A model generated the notes under the pieces. The model saw nothing but the letters and a program-made list of their open reading frames with translations, searched no databases and was not told the origin of the DNA. This document shows, one piece after another, positions 11,675 to 27,141 of a stretch of 64,000 bases of DNA (positions are counted from its first letter, which is position 1; each line of letters opens with the position of its first letter). Source of the stretch: Aptenodytes patagonicus (lineage: Eukaryota > Chordata > Aves > Sphenisciformes > Spheniscidae); the NCBI RefSeq assembly GCF_965638725.1, contig NC_134957.1, positions 20,794,101-20,858,100 on the forward strand. Reading direction: 5' to 3'. A program made the translations under genes and the position numbers.

Positions 11675-14600
11675 TGATTCTTTTTCCTTATTTTATTGGG
11701 TAAATGATTTAAAAGGTAGTAACAATAGTGTTAAAACTACTACAATATCTTTCCACAGCCATATCTCACAGACCCACAGATAACCTTCTATATATATATA
11801 TCTTTTTTTTTTGCTTTTTCCTCATTTTTCTCTTTTTAAGCCGTACTTATATTAAAATGCCCATTTCAACAGTTTCTTCACACTAATAGCAATTAAATGT
11901 GGAAGGAAGGAGGATCTAGTTGTAAAGGAAGGGGGTTCAGGTAATCTGTGATATTATTGTAATCAATCAAGTTACTAAGGAAGGAAGGAAAAGACAGAGG
12001 CCTTACAAGCTACTCCAGGTAGCTCTAAGCCCCTTGTGTGTCACCATTGCATTAAGATAACTCAAGATGCTGGTGAACAATTTAAAGTAATTTTTTTTGT
12101 AACATATAAAACACTAAAATAACTTAGAAACTAGATCCAAATATCTTGAAAAGAATCAACTTTGATATACAAAAACAGTCATAAGTTGTTACAAAAGTTT
12201 CAAACAAAAGTTTGTTTTCTCAGTGCGTTTATGTACCAGCACAATTACTGGGTCCAGAGCAAAGAAAGAGGTTCTTCTTTTTTATTTTTTCTTTAACAGT
12301 AATAAAAAACGAGGAAAACATATCTTTGTTTATAAAGAATCATTGCTGGTCTTAAGAATAAATGTAACCAGAAACCCTTAAATCTGAGAGGCACACTTTG
12401 GGTTTCTCTCTTTTTTTTTTTTAACTTTTTTTTTTTTTTTTTTAAAACATAAAAGGAAAGTCACCAGTTTATTTAAATGGAGGAGATATTCAGACTCCCC
12501 AAATAAACTTAATTCAATTAACATCACTAGCAAAAATCAGTTAGAAACTGTACAAAAATAAAAAAGTTAACACATTTGATCCTGCAGGGATTTTGTAAGG
12601 ACTGGAAGGCAGGCTTTAGGAGCAGCATTTGGGCATGGCTGGAGGCTTCTTTGGTTCGATCTAACACACATAAGAGATGTAACCTACTCCAGACAACAAT
12701 TTTAAAAACCCGCACATTTGAAGACAAGTAAAGAGGTCCGTATACAAACGCCAGGGTGTGCAAATGGATTTGACTGCCTTGATTTAATAGTACATCTGAG
12801 GTCAGAACGCTAGTGTGCCCTCCCCCTGCTACGATCAGCATTGGGGTTGAGATGGTGAAAAGTCAGTGCTACAGCAGTGTAGGCAGAAGGAAGGCCACTT
12901 GAAGCGTGACTAAGTAATAGTTTCATGTCAAGTCTACGGTTTTGTTGTCTAACTCAGTTCACAGAACAGGGTTTTTAGGAACATTAAGCAAAAGAATTAA
13001 AAAAACCGCAAACCCAACAGTCTCTTTAATGACTAAGGCAAACTGAGTAGTGCTCATAAAAAATTAGCATTCCAACTTAAAAAAGAGTGAAATAAGCTAC
13101 TTGGTTGTACCTTAACTTCTTATAAAGTACCCCAAATTTGAAAAAACAAAAAAATAATTTAAAAAAATCTGTATCTAAACCCAGCAATATATCGAAAAGG
13201 GTACTAGACGTAACTCCGAGGGAATGACATTTGTGAAAGCAATTGTTGATCAGCTTTAAGCAAACAGACCTATTCTGTCCCAGTGCATGTCACAGTGAGC
13301 TGCACGTTTTGTACAAATAAACCCACAATTACACAGAAACAATCCATAGCATTTTCAGCACTTGCGTGCTGAGGAGGTAGGTGCCCTAGAAACACTGTAG
13401 ATAGACTGATTATTCCAATCTTTTTAAAAAAATATCATACAATCTGATTGACCACAGACTCTGTAACAGTTTTTTAATTAGTGATACAAAACTCTGGTCC
13501 AGAAGGGTCTGGCATTAACTCATTTCAAAAGCACACCTTTACAGTTTGTATAACACCCTTTTAACTATATTTTTAAGCAACAGCTACTAAGAGATAGACA
13601 AAAATGCATTGTGCATTATGCTGTGTACAAAAAGGAGACAAAACTATCCTTTTCCCCCGCAAGCCATGGTGGGAAGTATTGCTGACCTTGTCCTTAAAAA
13701 CCTGCAGGATTGTTTATTCATCAGTATATCATTATTACACTGGTAAGAAATTCTGTATAACATCTGCATATATCGAAGATTTTTTAAAAAATCTGATATG
13801 ATTTTAGATCCGCATGACCAGTCACGTGACCTGCTTGAGGTTGATTAGCACCTTTCAATACATATATATTTTTATATATAATAGATCTTTTTAAAAAACT
13901 TCTAACAATGAGCTCATGCAGAAGCATGAGCACGCTGTAACGAGATGACAGATAAAGATGGGGTTGGATGACTTTTTTTTTTTTTTTTTTTTTTTTTTGC
14001 AGCAGAATGATTCAGTTTGTGCTCAGTTTCCCTATAAGGGCAAGAAAAAAACCAACACAACTCTATCAGGTAGCCCCTTGTTCACAATTTCCACTTGAAG
14101 ACTAAGCCATTTAAAAGTGTTCCCCAAGTAGAAACAAGACAACAGTATCATCCAAAATAGCCTCTGTATAAACATCTATTAATTTTTGCAGCTTCTGGCT
14201 GGCATCTCTTGGCTCCTGAAATTTCAGGCCCTCTGCTTATAAATTAAGGCATCACAACTGAAAACGTTAATATTTGGACATCAAATGCTGTGGATGAAGG
14301 AATACCAAAGACCTTCTACAAGAACTTCCATAGAAATTAAGCGGCAAAGCTAACCTCACGTAAGAGATGAGCGTAATTTATCCGTATCTGGTTTTGAAAC
14401 CCTATTGAAACATTTTTACAATTACTCTGATTTTTTTTGAACGACTGAATTTTAATTGATTTTATCTATTTGAATTTTATATATCTATATATTTACAAAC
14501 ATTCATTATTCAAAATAACTGGAATTTCTGCTTACTGTGGTTTACTTACTCATATTAGGAAGGTCTTTTCTATAATAGACGGCATGTATCGTCCCCTAGA

Positions 14601-16045
14601 ATATGCACTGAACTACGACAGGTATTAGTGGGAGTTCTGCAGGCACACGAGCAAGGAGCTAGATCCTACCATATCCTGGGCTTGCAAATATACCACACAT
14701 ACCTTTTACTAAATCCTATTTTTACTGCAGGAAAAAGTTCCGATCGGTTCTCTTCCTTCTACCGTGTGGAGGGGTATCAGAATTGTTACACAGTACTTAC
14801 AGCTCTCAAGTACTATTCCTGTAATAGATGAAAACATGTAAAATTATGGCATACTTGTCCTGTGCTCTTTCACAACAGTCTTTTTTCTTTTTTAAACAAT
14901 AGTTAACTTTATCTAACTATTCATGACTTGATAAAACTCAGCAAGTTCAAAAGCAGACGAAAGAACAAAACAGGGATTTTTCTTTTCCAAAATAGGTTTC
15001 TATTAAAAAAAAATTTTCACTTTAAAAAAATCCCCAAAAACCTGACGCCAGAGCAGACTCAATATAGTTTGCTAGAATGTCTGACGTATTTGCTATATTT
15101 CTTCTATGAATTTTATATATAAGTATATAGTTATGTCATAGTCAAAGGCACTAAAATCTAAATCCATTTTCTTCCTAATATGACAGCTGCTACTCACCAA
15201 CCTGTTTTTAAAAACAAATGTTACTCCTAATTTGAGATCATCAGAAAGGCATCGTCTCATTACAAATGCATTATTATGACTAGTCTTGACAGGGCTGGAT
15301 TGCCCTCGATTCCCAGCACAGAATGGGAGACAAAGGTATCTGGTAGCCTGCTGGACTATGTCATGCCCTATCAATTAAGACCACTCGATTCTGAAAACGC
15401 TGCCATGTTAACGTCCCCTCTCATCGTACATGTAATTGCTTCTCTTCATCCAAAAAAGCATTTTGTATGTCAGCCTTGACATTGTGGCTGTATGTGCTGG
15501 ATCTGAAGATCATGTATATAGCTACATGAAATCTTTACTCCGGGGGTGAGATATTGTACACACAACATTATGAAGAACGTTATGAAAATGCAATTCATTG
15601 TCTAGTATAATACCTGAATCTGATATGTTTCATTCCCTGTCACACCTATTAATGCAAAAGCCATGAATGCCTTTTTGCTAAGCAAAGCATCCCTAACTGT
15701 AATCCTTAAACTCTTCCTTCCATCCACAGTCACAGAAAGCCTTGATTGATATAATTCAATGTTAATGAAGTAAAAATTTAAAATTTCATAAAAAACCCAA
15801 GGGTTATATATGCTGCAAAAAAATCTGCAGTGACTCAATAATAAAAAAAGTATGGGGTCTTTGTAGTAATGCAGTTTTCCCTCCCGTTGCCATGATGAGC
15901 TTAACCAACTAAGAAGCCTCAACATGGCAACGGAAACTATCATCATAAAATGGTACAGTAATAGAGATAGCTAGACCAAGAAGGGGCAGGGTCTCCTGGG
16001 AAGAGGTCTGCAGAGAGGTCCAGTGACTGGTCATGCGGCTCAGTG
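11675..16045 (-). other. AMMECR1: AMMECR1 3' UTR (candidate extent)
   Basis: The non-coding stretch follows the AMMECR1 stop on the minus strand and ends at the signal at 11692. It is AT-rich and has several long plus-strand T runs (12411-12422, 12426-12443, and 26 T at 13973-13998) that are A runs in the mRNA, so oligo-dT cDNA ends here could be internal priming. It contains no recognisable mobile element. The open frames at 12527-12841 (-), 15093-15374 (-) and 15602-15946 (-) resemble nothing known. Confidence 0.55.
11692..11697 (-). promoter_or_regulatory. AMMECR1: AMMECR1 poly(A) signal candidate
   Basis: The minus strand reads CCCAATAAAATAAGG, a canonical hexamer, 4.35 kb after the AMMECR1 stop. 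Cleavage would be expected 10-30 nt further on (about 11,665-11,680). Other minus-strand hexamers at 12281, 12468 and 13713 are possible earlier sites, and one at 10357 a later one. Confidence 0.45.
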
Positions 16046-16231
<186 letters not shown>

Positions 16232-16612
16232 CTAGTGGTATGTTTAATAACAGCTCTGTACTTCTGATGTTTGGAGTAAGACTAACTTCAGTTGCACAAG
16301 GGCAGGGAGGGAACCGCCATGGTTGTCAGGGTCATTTTTGAATCACATGACAAATAAGTGCTTATGAAAAATATTTTAAGCAAACAGAACTGTTAAAAAT
16401 TGTTGCCTACTATGTTGCTCGAAGTAGAGGAATAGAAACTCATGATGATTTATTGAGAATATCCCGTATCTTCAGCCAACTCTCTACATAAAACCTAGGA
16501 GAAAAACTGTAAACAAACACTACAGATTTTTGGGCTGTTTTTAAACAATCAGTATCAATTGTCTGCCAAATTCTGCTTTTAAAATAATCCCAGCTACATT
16601 AAATGGAGTTAC

Positions 16613-18120
16613 CCTATGATTCTATGATTCTAGTCTAAAAATAATGTATCTCGAGTTGGAAGGGACCCGTAAGGATCATCGAGTCCAACTCCCTGCTCCT
16701 TGCAGGACTACCTAAAACTCAACCATATGACTAAGAGTGTCATCCAGACGCTCCCTGAACTCTGACGGGCTTGGTGCCGTGACCACTTCCCTGGGGAGCC
16801 TGTTCCAGTGACTGACCACCCTCCCCATGAAGAACCTTTTTCCTAATGCCCAATCTGAACTTCCCCTGATGCAGCTTCATTCCCTTTCCTCGTGTCCTGT
16901 CGCTGGTCACCAGAGAGAGGAGATCAGCACCTCCCCCTCCGCTGCCCCCCTTAAGGAAGGTGTCAACTGCGATGAGGGCACCCCCGGTCTTCTCTCCTCC
17001 AAGCTGAACAAGCCAAGTGACCTCAGCTGCTCCTCGTAAGTCTTGCCCTCGAGGCCTTTCACCACCTTGGTCGCCCTCCTCTGGACCCACTCTAATAGTT
17101 TGATGTCCTTCTTACATTGAGGGGCCGAAAACAGCACACAGAACTCGAGGTGGGGCCACACCAGTGCAGTGTCGAGTGGGACAATCACCTCCCTCGACCG
17201 GCTAGCTGTGCTGTGCTGGATGCACCCCAGGACATGGTTGGCCCTTTTGGCTGCCAGGGCACCCTGTTGACTCACGTTCAACTTGCCATCAACCCAAACC
17301 CCTAGATCTCTTTTCGCGGGGCTGCTCTCCAGCCTCTCATCCCCCAATTTCTATATGTAACCAGGATTACCTCATCCCAAGCGGAGAATCCCGCACTTGC
17401 TCTTGTTAAATTTCGTGTGGTTGGTGATTGCCCAGCTCTCTAGTCTATCCAGATCTCTCTGTAAGGCCTCTCTACCCTCGAGGGAGTCCACAGCTCCTCC
17501 TAGTTTAGTATCATCAGCAAACTTAATGTACATTTGACTCCTGCATCTAGGTCATCTATAAAAACATTAAAGAGCACTAAAATTGAGCCCTGGGGAGCCC
17601 CACTGGTGACTGGCCGCGAGCTTGATGTCACCCCATTTACTAAAACTCTTTGAGCCCGACCCATCAGCCAATTGCTCACACAACGTATTATGGACTTGTC
17701 TAGCTGTGTGCTGGACATTTTGTCCAGAAGGATACTGCGAGGGACAGTATCAAAAGCTTTGCTAAAATCAAAAAACCCCACACCTACTGCCTTCCCTTGG
17801 GTCAACTAGACGAGTGACCTTGGTATAGAAGGAAATTGATTTGGTCAAGCAGGACTTTCCCCTCGTGAACCCGTGCTGGCTATGATCAATGACTGCGTTG
17901 TCTCTCAAGTGTTCTGCAATAGCTCCCAGAATAACCTTCTCCATAATTTTACCAGGCGCTGAAGTGAGACTGACAGGCCTGTAATTGCCAAGGTCTTCCT
18001 TCTTACCCTTCCTGAAAAATGGGACAACATTTGCCAGCTTCCAGTCGACTGGGACCTGTCCAGACTCCGAAGACTGTTGAAAAATAATGGAGAGAGGTCC
18101 TGCAATAGCATCGGCCAGCT
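16613..18120 (-). mobile_element. CR1 LINE, 1.5 kb, 5'-truncated, dead ORF2
   Basis: A reverse-oriented CR1 retaining about half of the reverse-transcriptase region, the ORF2 C-terminus, the 3' UTR and the octamer-like tail (cctatgattctatgattc, + strand from 16613). On the minus strand, 17500-17805 reads RT blocks ([20 protein letters not shown], then SGAPQGS and FNVFIDDLD), and 16907-17347 reads LGVWVDGKLN, REVIVPLDTALVWPHLEFCV and KKDIKLLEWVQRRATKVVKG. The frame breaks just before the FADD catalytic block, and a few codons are missing after PQGS, where GPV is usual. Another frame change separates the last segment (16740-17090). The copy is therefore inactive. No endonuclease domain is present. 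The 3' sequence (tcgagttggaagggaccc) resembles the CR1-J type of neognath birds, from memory. Confidence 0.95.
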
Positions 18121-19400
18121 ATTTATAACTAAAAGCAGAATCCAGGCCCTGGCAACAAATGTTTTGGATATACTTGCATCAGTATTGTTTGACCACAAAG
18201 AAGACATTGCCAAATTTACACTTAATCTGTAGAAGTGTAAAATCTACACAAAACCAACACTATTCCACATTTCCACAAATTTCACTTAGAAAGACCTTGC
18301 GTAAGAGATCTGACAGATGAGATTTGGTGAATCCAGCTACAGTGATTTAAAATATTGCCACCTCTCTATCATATTTTTCTTCTGGAGTTGCTCTGGTTGT
18401 TCTCTCCTCTCTCAGGTCTAAAAAAACCACAACAGATGGCTCAACCACTCGCACTCACAACCCAACACAAAAGTTTAAACTACTGTGGAGTTACCAACTG
18501 CAGCAATTAAGGTGGCAAACACATTTGCTTCCGTTGCCTCTTTGCCAGAGGAACAGAGCAGAACATCTTACGCTTGCAGCTTTTTGCTTCAGTGGACGTG
18601 TTTCAGAGTACCAAAGGCGCCCACGCTTACTTGATACAACAGAGTTTGTTAATGATGTACTAATTTAACAAATGGCCGCTGGTCCTTGCTGAGAGATTAG
18701 CTGCAGCTCTTCTTGAATTGTTGTGAATGGTATGCGGCGCTCTGGACTTGACGAGTAAGCTGGTCTGTGAATGAAATCCCCTGCCACTACGAAACTAAAC
18801 CATAAGCTTGGCAGTTAATGAAGTTGGTTGTAAGTGGGTCACAAAGCAGGCCAAAGGCAGCCTGACTAGAATCACATCTGCTCATTTAAGCAGGTGGAAG
18901 AGAAAATGCAGTTACGGTCCTTGTGCATTCTAGACCCCTAGAATTGGTACACTTCTTTCAGCTCCACTGTTTTTTTTAGTCCTCTTCTTCAAAACATGGC
19001 CAGAACTACTGGGTATTAACTTGAAGTCAAGATAGCTAGCAGTAGACTAGTTTTGATCAGCTTAAAGCTTTATTCACACACAGGACATTTACTTTAATTC
19101 AGAGACTTGAAAAAGAAGTTAAAAGCACTTATTCCACTCTTCCAATAGATGTTTTACTGCATGACAAGAAGTTATTAAAATGAGGCTCTAAAAAGGTTGT
19201 CTGATGCTGGGAAATGGTTACTATTTTAATACTACTGTTTATAATATGTCAGCAGAAGCTGAGTTTTTAAGCAAGTAAAACAGACAGCCAAAAAAAAAAA
19301 TTTCTTCTGAACATAAAAATTATGCTTTGTTTATTCTACTTATCAGGCCAGTGATTTTGCTAGCAGTTTGGATGTTGTGAACTTAAATACACTAAACACA

Positions 19401-19440
19401 GGGGTTTTGGTGGGGTTTTGTTTTGGGATGGGGGGGGTTG
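19401..19440 (+). other. G-rich tract, possible G-quadruplex
   Basis: Four G runs (GGGG, GGGG, GGG, then eight G) are separated by TTTTGGT, TTTTGTTTT and AT on the + strand, in an AMMECR1 intron. As AMMECR1 is read from the minus strand, its pre-mRNA would carry the C-rich strand here. Confidence 0.5.
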
Positions 19441-21140
19441 TTCTGTGCTCACATGCCATTGCTCCAAATAAAATCATGTAGCTGGAAGAAAATGTGTGCT
19501 ATATAGAATTTTTGTTTCTTGAAAAAATATATTCCTTATTTACTGAGGTGTACAGAACCTGTCATTTAAGAACTACAGCACTGTTACTCTTGCCCTCAGC
19601 TATCTCCATATATTCTTTTTTAACAGAAGATAACAAGGTGTACAGCTGAAATAAATTGAAAGGAGATTGGGGTTCTGCATTTGGAAATTTAGCTGGATTC
19701 TGTAAATCCTTCCTCCCTAATTTAACCTTCGGAATAGCATGTTTTCCTTAGTCACAGCTACTCCACAAGTAATTGGGTTCCTACAAGAATCCAGAATTCT
19801 GAGTAGTCATTGAGACACAAAGTCTTTATCCTTCATCCACAAGGTCACTGAACAAGTAATTCCTCTAATACTAGAATATTTATTTTTCTAAGAAATGCTT
19901 TGCCTTCCAGCTGGTCTAAACAAACTACTGCTAAGTAATAGCAAGATTTGTAGATAAAGATGACAAGCATGGAAGCTGAGAAGAACCAAAATGTCGGGTC
20001 TTTGTCCTATAAAAGTGCATAAACAAATCAGGAGAATCCAAGTATTTTCAAATGTCTGAAATGAAAGGATTAGGTTTTAATTATGGACAAGGAAGTCAAG
20101 TCTGGCTTACACCTACCTGCACTAAGGAGGAAAGAATTTCCAAAGAAATCAGGACACAGAAACAAGAGTAATATATACAACACTTTTAGAACTAATCTTG
20201 TGACCCTGTGAGTCCCTAGAAGTTGGTAAAAGATAGGAAGGATAACAGTTTTGGACAAAGGATTCTAACTTTGTTATTTGTATTAATAGTATGTCAAGTG
20301 TGGCCTCCCTGAAGAGGATGAACAGTCAATACTTCCTTATGACGTAAGATTTAAAAAATTCTTATTTCTCCAAGCATGGAATAGATAGCTAGAGTTTAGC
20401 AGTCATTTCATACTGCAAGCTTATAAAAATATATAGTTTTAGAGGCGTTCTTATAGACATTTACTCCTCCACCCTTCACCATATAACTACAATATTACGG
20501 GCAGAATATCTGCTGCTAATTCTGAAATATTTTGGCTCCCACCAAGAAGCCCTCAAGAACACGTTTTATTAAATTAGCAAAATCAAGGTACAGTAGTGTG
20601 TGAGAGTGACAGAGTATGAAACAAAATATTAAATTCATGTCTTTGCTCCTGAGCATAGTTTAACTAGTACACCGACTGTCAATCAGCTACCTAGTTTGCA
20701 TACCTAATACCTGTTAAGGTAAGGGAAATCTATACTCCACAGGAGATAAAAAAGACCCAATGCTTTCTTTGAGAATCGAACAGATTACTAGGACTGAGGG
20801 GCCTCCATGACTTCACAGCGGCAGACCCACAGCGCACCATCTGCTCAAATACAAATTGACAATGGCAAGTAATCCTTGTTAACAACAGCCCCCGAAGATC
20901 CGTTACAGCCAATGAACAAACTGTAAAAAACAAGAGCTAATACACTGCTAAGATTTTTCAGAGTTATGAAACAAAACATGCAGGTACCCCGATATGTATG
21001 TAGCCTGATATTTAACAGCCTTTTCTTTCTTGCTTAGTGCCACTAACCCCTATGCAAGGCACAGATATTCTCGAAAGTCCGTACTGCTATTGTGAAAAGA
21101 AAGAAATCATTAATAATATATACAGGAAAGCTTACTATTA

Positions 21141-23219
<2,079 letters not shown>

Positions 23220-23355
23220 TTAAAAGAAAAAAGATACAAGAGATTTCTAACATGATAAAACCCAAAACGTGAACCTTTCAGTGGTTAATACCTTTTTGCA
23301 AAGAGTTTCAAGAGGTGGTACTGAAGTGAACGTAATCATTTTGAAAGGTGTTCAC

Positions 23356-23543
23356 CTTAACAACCTTGTAAGGTCAGCAGCAGCATAAATATGGTCCTCA
23401 GCTCCCCACCACAGAGCTTCATTTCTGGTCTGAAGGAAAGCCAGCTGAGATGCAAAAGTTGTTCTGTCTCTGAGTCTACTGTCTCCCTCTGACGCTGTCA
23501 GCAATGTTGTTGCTGATAAAATCACCTGGTCACCAGACATAAT
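23356..23543 (-). other. Exon-like segment of unknown status in AMMECR1 intron
   Basis: The minus strand has a plausible acceptor (tttggttgcctgcag before 23543), an open frame of 62 codons (ATT ATG start; MSGDQVILSATTLLTASEGD near the start, WWGAEDHIYAAADL near the end), and a fair donor (TTAAG|GTGAAC after 23356). The GTGA of that donor also supplies the frame's own stop codon. I do not recognise the peptide. If spliced between AMMECR1 exons '3' and '4' it would enter in phase 0 but leave in phase 2, so exon '4' would be read out of frame and stop after about 8 codons. It could be an alternative or poison exon, an old exapted fragment, or chance. Confidence 0.3.
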
Positions 23544-25925
23544 CTGCAGGCAACCAAACAGCTGGCAAGTCTAATGATGCTTCAATTAAGAGCATTAATT
23601 TTGTTCAAAGTCACAACTGAACAATGAAAGATTTGTCACACTACAAACTCGAGCCTGGAGCCTTCAAGATTTCTGCCAATGTATGACGAGGAAAAGGAGA
23701 TGTATTCCAAAGCATTCAGCTTCAAACTCCTATTTCCATGCTACTAAGTACTCTAATATGACAAAATGCCAGTATGGAAACCAAAATTACTAATACCAAG
23801 GAGTTAGGCGTAGATAAAGTTGAACTGCCAAAAAAAAATTAAAAAACATAAAATGAGGCTAGGCACCTTTCCAGGGCACTGTTTAACCACTCCTCTTTTC
23901 AAGGTACAAGAATTCAGTTGAGAGTACCTGCACTTGGATCAGGCATGCCATAAAAGATATTCCATTGCCAGTAAGTTTTCAGTTGCTTTTGAGTTCTGTG
24001 CATAAACACAAAGCATTAGTAGACGGACATTTTTATTTTCATGCCCACATAACTAAGAAGTCATTTCCATTTAAATCCAAAGTTCCCAACATTGTATGTG
24101 GAAACGAATAGTTTATGTTTAAAAGGGTATCACGTTATTTGGTATGGCACTTCTTTTTGGACACAAAATTAATCAAAAAATGCCGTAGCAGTTTTTCTGG
24201 TGACAACCTATTTTACTGTAACTGCATGACAGTCAAAAAACAAATAAGGAATATTTAAAAAGCTCTACCACTTATTCAGTTAACATATTTGCTTATATTA
24301 AGACCTTCTTTTTTAATCTTTATAATCTTTATATATAAGCACGGGGAAATGGGAGGAAGAGTCTCTCTTGTGGCTGGCCATGGCCTCAACAATTTTTCCC
24401 CATGAACCTAACATTTCTTAAACAGGAAAAATTACTTTGAGACTAACAAATTTAATTCACTGCAAATTTTAATGTGATATTTCATTACCAAACACTCCTA
24501 AACCTAACTTTCATAACATGGATATATAATCACTAGAGACATCAAATCTGTATGCTCAGATGATGTAATTATGAACCCAAAGGACCTGAAAGTAAAATGA
24601 AACAGTGTTAGAAGCTGAAATGAGCTTACCGAGTTTATTCCAAGAACAGAGCAAGTTTTTGCAGCTGGTGATTTTGTAACTGTCTATATTCAATTGCCTA
24701 AGCACTAAGATCAAATATTTTCAGGTTTTGCACACCTTCAAATCCTGCAGAATATTAGATTCTAAATTCTACACAACTGTTTTGCATAATAGTGATCATC
24801 TAGCATTCATGAGAAACTAACCAGAAGCACTAGTGAGTATTAAGTATGATGCAACATTCAAGCAGCAGGGAATTGCACTGCACTGGATGTTTCCCATTAA
24901 CCATTTTAATGGACTTCTAGGCCCATGCCTGTAGAAGGAAAAGATGTGGAGCAAAATGAATAAGGCAACACAACTGCACCCACAGTTCCTCTGGTTGGGA
25001 AAGTTTCATGGCATTCTGTGAAGTATGAATTCCAACTGCATAGCTAAGCAGTATTCTTAGTCCAGTACAAATGGTTTTTCATTGTTTAGCTCCAGTTAAT
25101 CAAAACCAGGCCCGAGTTAAACAAATGGAAGCCACACACAAGCAAAATAAGAATGATCCACGCTAAGATTGGCATGGGCACAGTTAGGAATTTATTTTGA
25201 CTTCCTCAAGAGACCAATGTTCCTGCATTGATGAAAACTTCTGTGAAATTTCCCAAAATATTCCTCTCTAAGATGGGAGGTAAGGGGTAGGTACATGTTT
25301 GGAAGGCATTAACTGGACTGTAACTGGCTTGCCTACCAGAACTTTATCCAAAGCCTATGGCGTGCTTCTCAAACTAAAAATACTGATACACTACAGGCAA
25401 GTTTTTGTAGAATAACAACATCCGTGCAGTTCAGAAAAGCAAACCAAACAATCTTCTTCTGCAGAGGGAGTTTAAGTTCTGTCTCATCTCTTACCATTTA
25501 GGAAATTACTATATACAGGTATCCTTCTGAGCTGCAAAAAGACGACACAATTGCCGTGCCAGCCTCCCAGATGGATAGAATCTATTTAGACTGTTGCTAT
25601 TGGGAGAGCAGAGTGAGATAAGGAAAGGGACTCAGAAAGGCAATAAACCAATCCCCTCCGACAGAAATATTTCTATAGGGTTTTAAAGCATGAAATAGTA
25701 TATACTATGTATCCGATACTTGTGGATATAAACTCTCTGGCCCACTGTATAAATGGCCAGAGGCTACCTAAAACTAGGTCCAGTGACAATATTAATTAAA
25801 AACCACAGACCTTTCACTAAATCTAAGGATTGCATTAAACTACATTTTTTATTTTACTTCTGAAGTGACCTCAACAGAACTTCAGACTTTGTTGTGTATT
25901 TATACACATTCAAATTCATTTATAC

Positions 25926-25961
25926 GCATTCTTTTTTTAATGAATCATTTATTTACATACA
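25926..25961. repeat. 36-bp direct repeat, copy 1
   Basis: It begins gcattcttttttta and ends with tcatttatttacataca. It is identical to 27142-27177 at 35 of 36 positions, the single difference (T/A) being at position 16 of the repeat. The flanks do not match. The minus strand contains TGTAAATAAA, a forkhead-type motif. Confidence 0.9.
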
Positions 25962-27141
25962 CCTCGGCATGGGGGAAAACACGCACACACCACATTTACT
26001 GTTTTGCCAAGCGCTTCTGGCACTTGCTAGATTATTGCCCATAATACGTTTCTCTATACATCTATCCTCAGTTGGGCTAAGAAAAAATTGCTCCAAAAAT
26101 TGTTCCCACCCTGAAACCAACGTTCAAGCAACTCTCACGTTTGACTGTTCTGACTCAAAGTTCCAAACACAGTTTACAAATCTGTTCCTCTTGTACTGAC
26201 TGTCCAACCATACTGAGAGGAAAAAAATAACATTATTCTCATTAGACTATCAACATGGAATTTGGATAAGCATCTAAAACATCAAGCCTTGTTGAAATTT
26301 AAGCTTCTAGTCCACTGTGGAGTAAATTATCATCAGATAATCATTCTGTTCAGTTTTATCTACTGCACTGAATTCTGTAAGAGATTTGCATGCAATTATC
26401 ACTACTTAGTTTAAGATGAATTAATTGTAAACATTTTTTCAGAAATCCGTTAAAGCAGGTAACAAAGAATCTGTTACAAAGAATCCACATGGAATACCCC
26501 AGAGCTGGAGGAGCGCAGCTCCTCCTTGGTGTTAGAAACAAGTGTCTGCCTGTTCCTGAAGTTCACTCACTATTTGCTGTTCTCCTCCACTCAAGACCAG
26601 AAACATGGCTCGATGTACAATCCTTACTGCCAGCACGCCAGTTGAACTGCGACAAACTCTGCTTGCCTGCCTCTCAGTTCTCCCAGGAAAAGCATTCACG
26701 CAAGCGCATGATGAACCAGATCAGGCTGTTCTGGGTTATGGCTAATCCTTCTACTGACTGACCGTTTGTCAGCTCAATCTTTGAACAGCGGCAAGCTATA
26801 AACGTTTTCAAACAAAGAAGTTGGCCTATAACGTGTACAGTATTCCTTATGATACCGCATAACATAGTAACCTTCCCCTTTACTTACCTAACTAGTACTA
26901 CAGAAATAGCCGTACACAAACTTGTCTGGAAATGGAACGCTTCTGGTTAAGTCACTATTGCTGCTTATTAGAAGTGGACCCCACTTTTTACTAGCTGAAT
27001 TCTACAGCTTTTTAGCCTGACGTTTGTAGCAAATATGCTGGCTTCTTTCTGATCATCTTTAGTAGGGCTCAAATACTACATTCTGATTTAACAATGGAGG
27101 CAAAAGACTACTCAGGAGATATGCTCTCTACTTCATGACAA

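Noticed and set aside
26507..26525. GC-rich hairpin (ggaggagc/gctcctcc, 3-nt loop)
   Set aside because: It is a short 8-bp stem with no T-run, and factor-independent terminators are not relevant in this genome. Left as a chance inverted repeat.
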